Assembly (NCBI RefSeq): GCF_016406125.1
Contig: NZ_CP066339.1
Coordinates: forward strand, 2,790,001-2,854,000
DNA: 64,000 nt
Direction of reading: 5' to 3'
Source: Alicyclobacillus sp. SO9
GTDB taxonomy: Bacteria; Bacillota; Bacilli; Alicyclobacillales; Alicyclobacillaceae
Shown: positions 62,244-64,000 of the stretch, piece after piece
How positions within the stretch are numbered: the first letter of the stretch is position 1
Layout: every line of letters starts with the position of its first letter
Program-made: the position numbers and the translations under genes
The notes under the pieces: generated by a model
The model's input: the letters and a program-made list of their open reading frames with translations, nothing else
The model's database searches: none
Told to the model about the DNA's origin: nothing

Positions 62244-63716
62244 TCACACAGACTGTGAAAAATCATATCTCAACACTGGCGATCTCGCTGCCTTCACCTC
62301 GTCCAGCCGCCCAATTACCGTACTGTGGGGTGCACTCGTCACAAGCTCAGGGCTCTCTTCTGCTTCTTTGGCAATTCGCAGCATGATGTCCGCAAACGCA
62401 TCGAGGGTCTCAAGACTCTCCGTCTCGGTTGGCTCAATCATCAAACACTCCTCCACAATTAATGGAAAATAGATTGTCGGAGGATGAACACCGAAGTCCA
62501 GCAGTCTCTTGGCAATATCCAATGTTTTGACTCCAGCCTTTTTCTGCCTTCGCCCAGACAGTACAAACTCATGTTTGCAAATATGATTAAAGGGCAGATC
62601 ATAAGCGCCTTCCAGTTTTCGCATGAGGTAATTCGCAGATAAAACCGCTGTCTCGGAAACTTCCTTTAGTCCATCCGGCCCCATCGTGCGAATATAGGCG
62701 TAAGCCCGTGCCAAAATTCCAAAGTTTCCATAGAATCCCTTGACTTTTCCAATGGACTGCGGTCCGTCGTAATGGAATACATAGGTACCATCCTCGGCGC
62801 GTGCTACTGTCGGTTTCGGCAGATACGGAATCAAGAGGGATTTCACGCCCACAGGACCAGCACCCGGACCCCCTCCCCCGTGAGGTGTTGAAAAGGTTTT
62901 GTGGAGATTCAGATGTACCACGTCGAAGCCCATGTCTCCCGGGCGAGCGTACCCCAGAATTGCGTTGGCATTGGCGCCATCGTAGTAGAGGAGTCCTCCG
63001 GCTTCGTGAACAATCTGGGCGATTTCAATGATTTGCGACTCAAACAGACCCAACGTACTTGGATTCGTAAGCATTAACGCCGCTGTATCCGGTCCAACCG
63101 CCTTTTTAAGTGCGTCCATGTTGACAGAACCGTCTTCATTTGACGCCACAGTGACGGCTTTCAACCCTGCCATCTTGACACTGGCTGGATTGGTCCCGTG
63201 AGCGGAATCAGGCACAATCACCTTATCACGGTGTTCACCCCTGTCACGGTGGTAGGAAGAAATCATCATGAGTCCTGTCCACTCGCCTTGAGCACCTGCT
63301 GCCGGTTGAAGACTGACTGCGTCCATGCCCGTAATCTCACCCAAATCCGTTTGCAGTTGATATAGAAGCTCCAACGCCCCTTGGACAGTTGACGCGGGCT
63401 GAAGTGGATGAATGTTGGCAAGCCCGGGAAGCTTAGCATATTTCTCGTTGCGTTTTGGGTTGTACTTCATGGTACAGGAGCCTAATGGATAAAACCCGGA
63501 ATCGACGCCGTGATTTCGGGTCGACAAGGCTGTATAGTGACGGATGACATCTACTTCGCTGACCTCAGGAAGATTTGCCGCTTTCTCTCGAACAAATCCC
63601 TCGATGCTGTCAAAGGACGCCTCAGGTACATCCAACTCAGGCAGACTGTATGCCTGCCTCCCCGTCTCTCCCAGTTCAAAGATTAACGCTTGCCGATTCT
63701 CTACTTGTGCACTCAT
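62244..63716 (-). CDS. gcvPB: Glycine dehydrogenase (decarboxylating) subunit 2
   Basis: 490 residues, C-terminal half of the split P-protein of the glycine cleavage system. It binds PLP at the Lys of [16 protein letters not shown] and has [14 protein letters not shown] and [14 protein letters not shown]. Passes aminomethyl to lipoyl-GcvH. Overlaps gcvPA by 4 nt. Confidence 0.96.
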   Translation of the reverse strand: MSAQVENRQALIFELGETGRQAYSLPELDVPEASFDSIEGFVREKAANLPEVSEVDVIRHYTALSTRNHGVDSGFYPLGSCTMKYNPKRNEKYAKLPGLANIHPLQPASTVQGALELLYQLQTDLGEITGMDAVSLQPAAGAQGEWTGLMMISSYHRDRGEHRDKVIVPDSAHGTNPASVKMAGLKAVTVASNEDGSVNMDALKKAVGPDTAALMLTNPSTLGLFESQIIEIAQIVHEAGGLLYYDGANANAILGYARPGDMGFDVVHLNLHKTFSTPHGGGGPGAGPVGVKSLLIPYLPKPTVARAEDGTYVFHYDGPQSIGKVKGFYGNFGILARAYAYIRTMGPDGLKEVSETAVLSANYLMRKLEGAYDLPFNHICKHEFVLSGRRQKKAGVKTLDIAKRLLDFGVHPPTIYFPLIVEECLMIEPTETESLETLDAFADIMLRIAKEAEESPELVTSAPHSTVIGRLDEVKAARSPVLRYDFSQSV

Positions 63717-64000
63717 AGCAGTCCCTCCAATTCTTCGCAGACTGCGTCCATCTCTTCCCGCGTCCGCATTTCGGTAACGTTAATGAGCAAGGTCCGTTCT
63801 AACTCCGGATAGTAGTCGTCTAAACGCAGTCCGAAGAAATATCCTCTCTCCAAGAGGGCATCCTGCAAAACTTTCGTGTCCGTTGGTACGCGAATAGTAA
63901 ACTCATTAAAGAACCCGTTCTTGAAGACGGTCTCGACGCCTTTAATGCTGTTCAGACGCTGCTCCAAATAATGAGCTTTGTGATAGTTCTGGGCAGCTAG
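63713..64000 (-). CDS. gcvPA: Glycine dehydrogenase (decarboxylating) subunit 1, C-terminal end
   Basis: The last 95 residues of the N-terminal half-subunit of the split P-protein. The frame runs off the window edge (reading [15 protein letters not shown] at its start) and ends [20 protein letters not shown]. The apparent start codon inside is an ordinary Leu. gcvT is expected beyond the edge. Confidence 0.93.
   Translation of the reverse strand, partial: LAAQNYHKAHYLEQRLNSIKGVETVFKNGFFNEFTIRVPTDTKVLQDALLERGYFFGLRLDDYYPELERTLLINVTEMRTREEMDAVCEELEGLL

Overview
The window is about 50% GC and looks like the chromosome of an endospore-forming, Gram-positive member of the Bacilli. It carries spo0A, spoIVB, a complete spoIIIA operon, a Spo0E-like phosphatase, sigY and Asp23/AmaP genes. 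The OLE RNA/OapA pair and a System I cytochrome c maturation (ccm) operon point away from Bacillus itself and towards extremophile-type lineages such as Alicyclobacillaceae. That placement is inference from gene content; no taxonomic marker lies in the window.

Left arm (1-9.2 kb): lipA (cut by the window edge), then the branched-chain keto-acid dehydrogenase genes bkdB, bkdAB, bkdAA, lpdV and bcd, all on the minus strand. They are read from a clear sigma-54 (-24/-12) promoter with twin upstream palindromes, and the sigma-54 activator BkdR is encoded just upstream. The pathway oxidises Leu/Ile/Val to branched acyl-CoA. LipA would supply lipoate for the E2 subunit.

Accessory middle (9.3-35.9 kb): molybdopterin genes (moaC and a fused moaD-moaE); an array of 113-bp tandem repeats; an MBL hydrolase facing a GH18 glycosidase across a TetR-type palindrome; an eight-gene ccm operon (ccmH-like, ccmE, ccmF, an unknown gene, ccmA, ccmB, ccmC, ccmD) with a Cys-type CcmE and a CcmH homologue that has lost its CXXC; an endonuclease III homologue, a hotdog thioesterase and a stand-alone lipoyl domain; an old-yellow enzyme; an arsenic operon; the sigY-yxlCDEFG operon with an ECF promoter; a diguanylate cyclase; and several small genes.

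Right arm (35.9-64 kb): a nearly unbroken minus-strand block that matches the classic Bacillus order when read from right to left: gcvPA-gcvPB-aroQ-efp-spoIIIAA..AH-accB-accC-asp23-amaP-nusB-folD-xseA-xseB-ispA-[OLE RNA]-oapA-dxs-tlyA-nadK-recN-spoIVB-spo0A. Here argR is absent between tlyA and recN, where a small membrane protein and nadK sit. A gene-free stretch between ispA and the OapA-like gene holds a structured RNA of about 620 nt that I assign to the OLE class.

Two genome habits recur. Intergenic gaps carry short tandem duplications (9-21 bp units, plus the 113-bp array), and GTG/TTG starts with good Shine-Dalgarno sites are frequent. I saw no rRNA, tRNA, CRISPR array, transposase or prophage.
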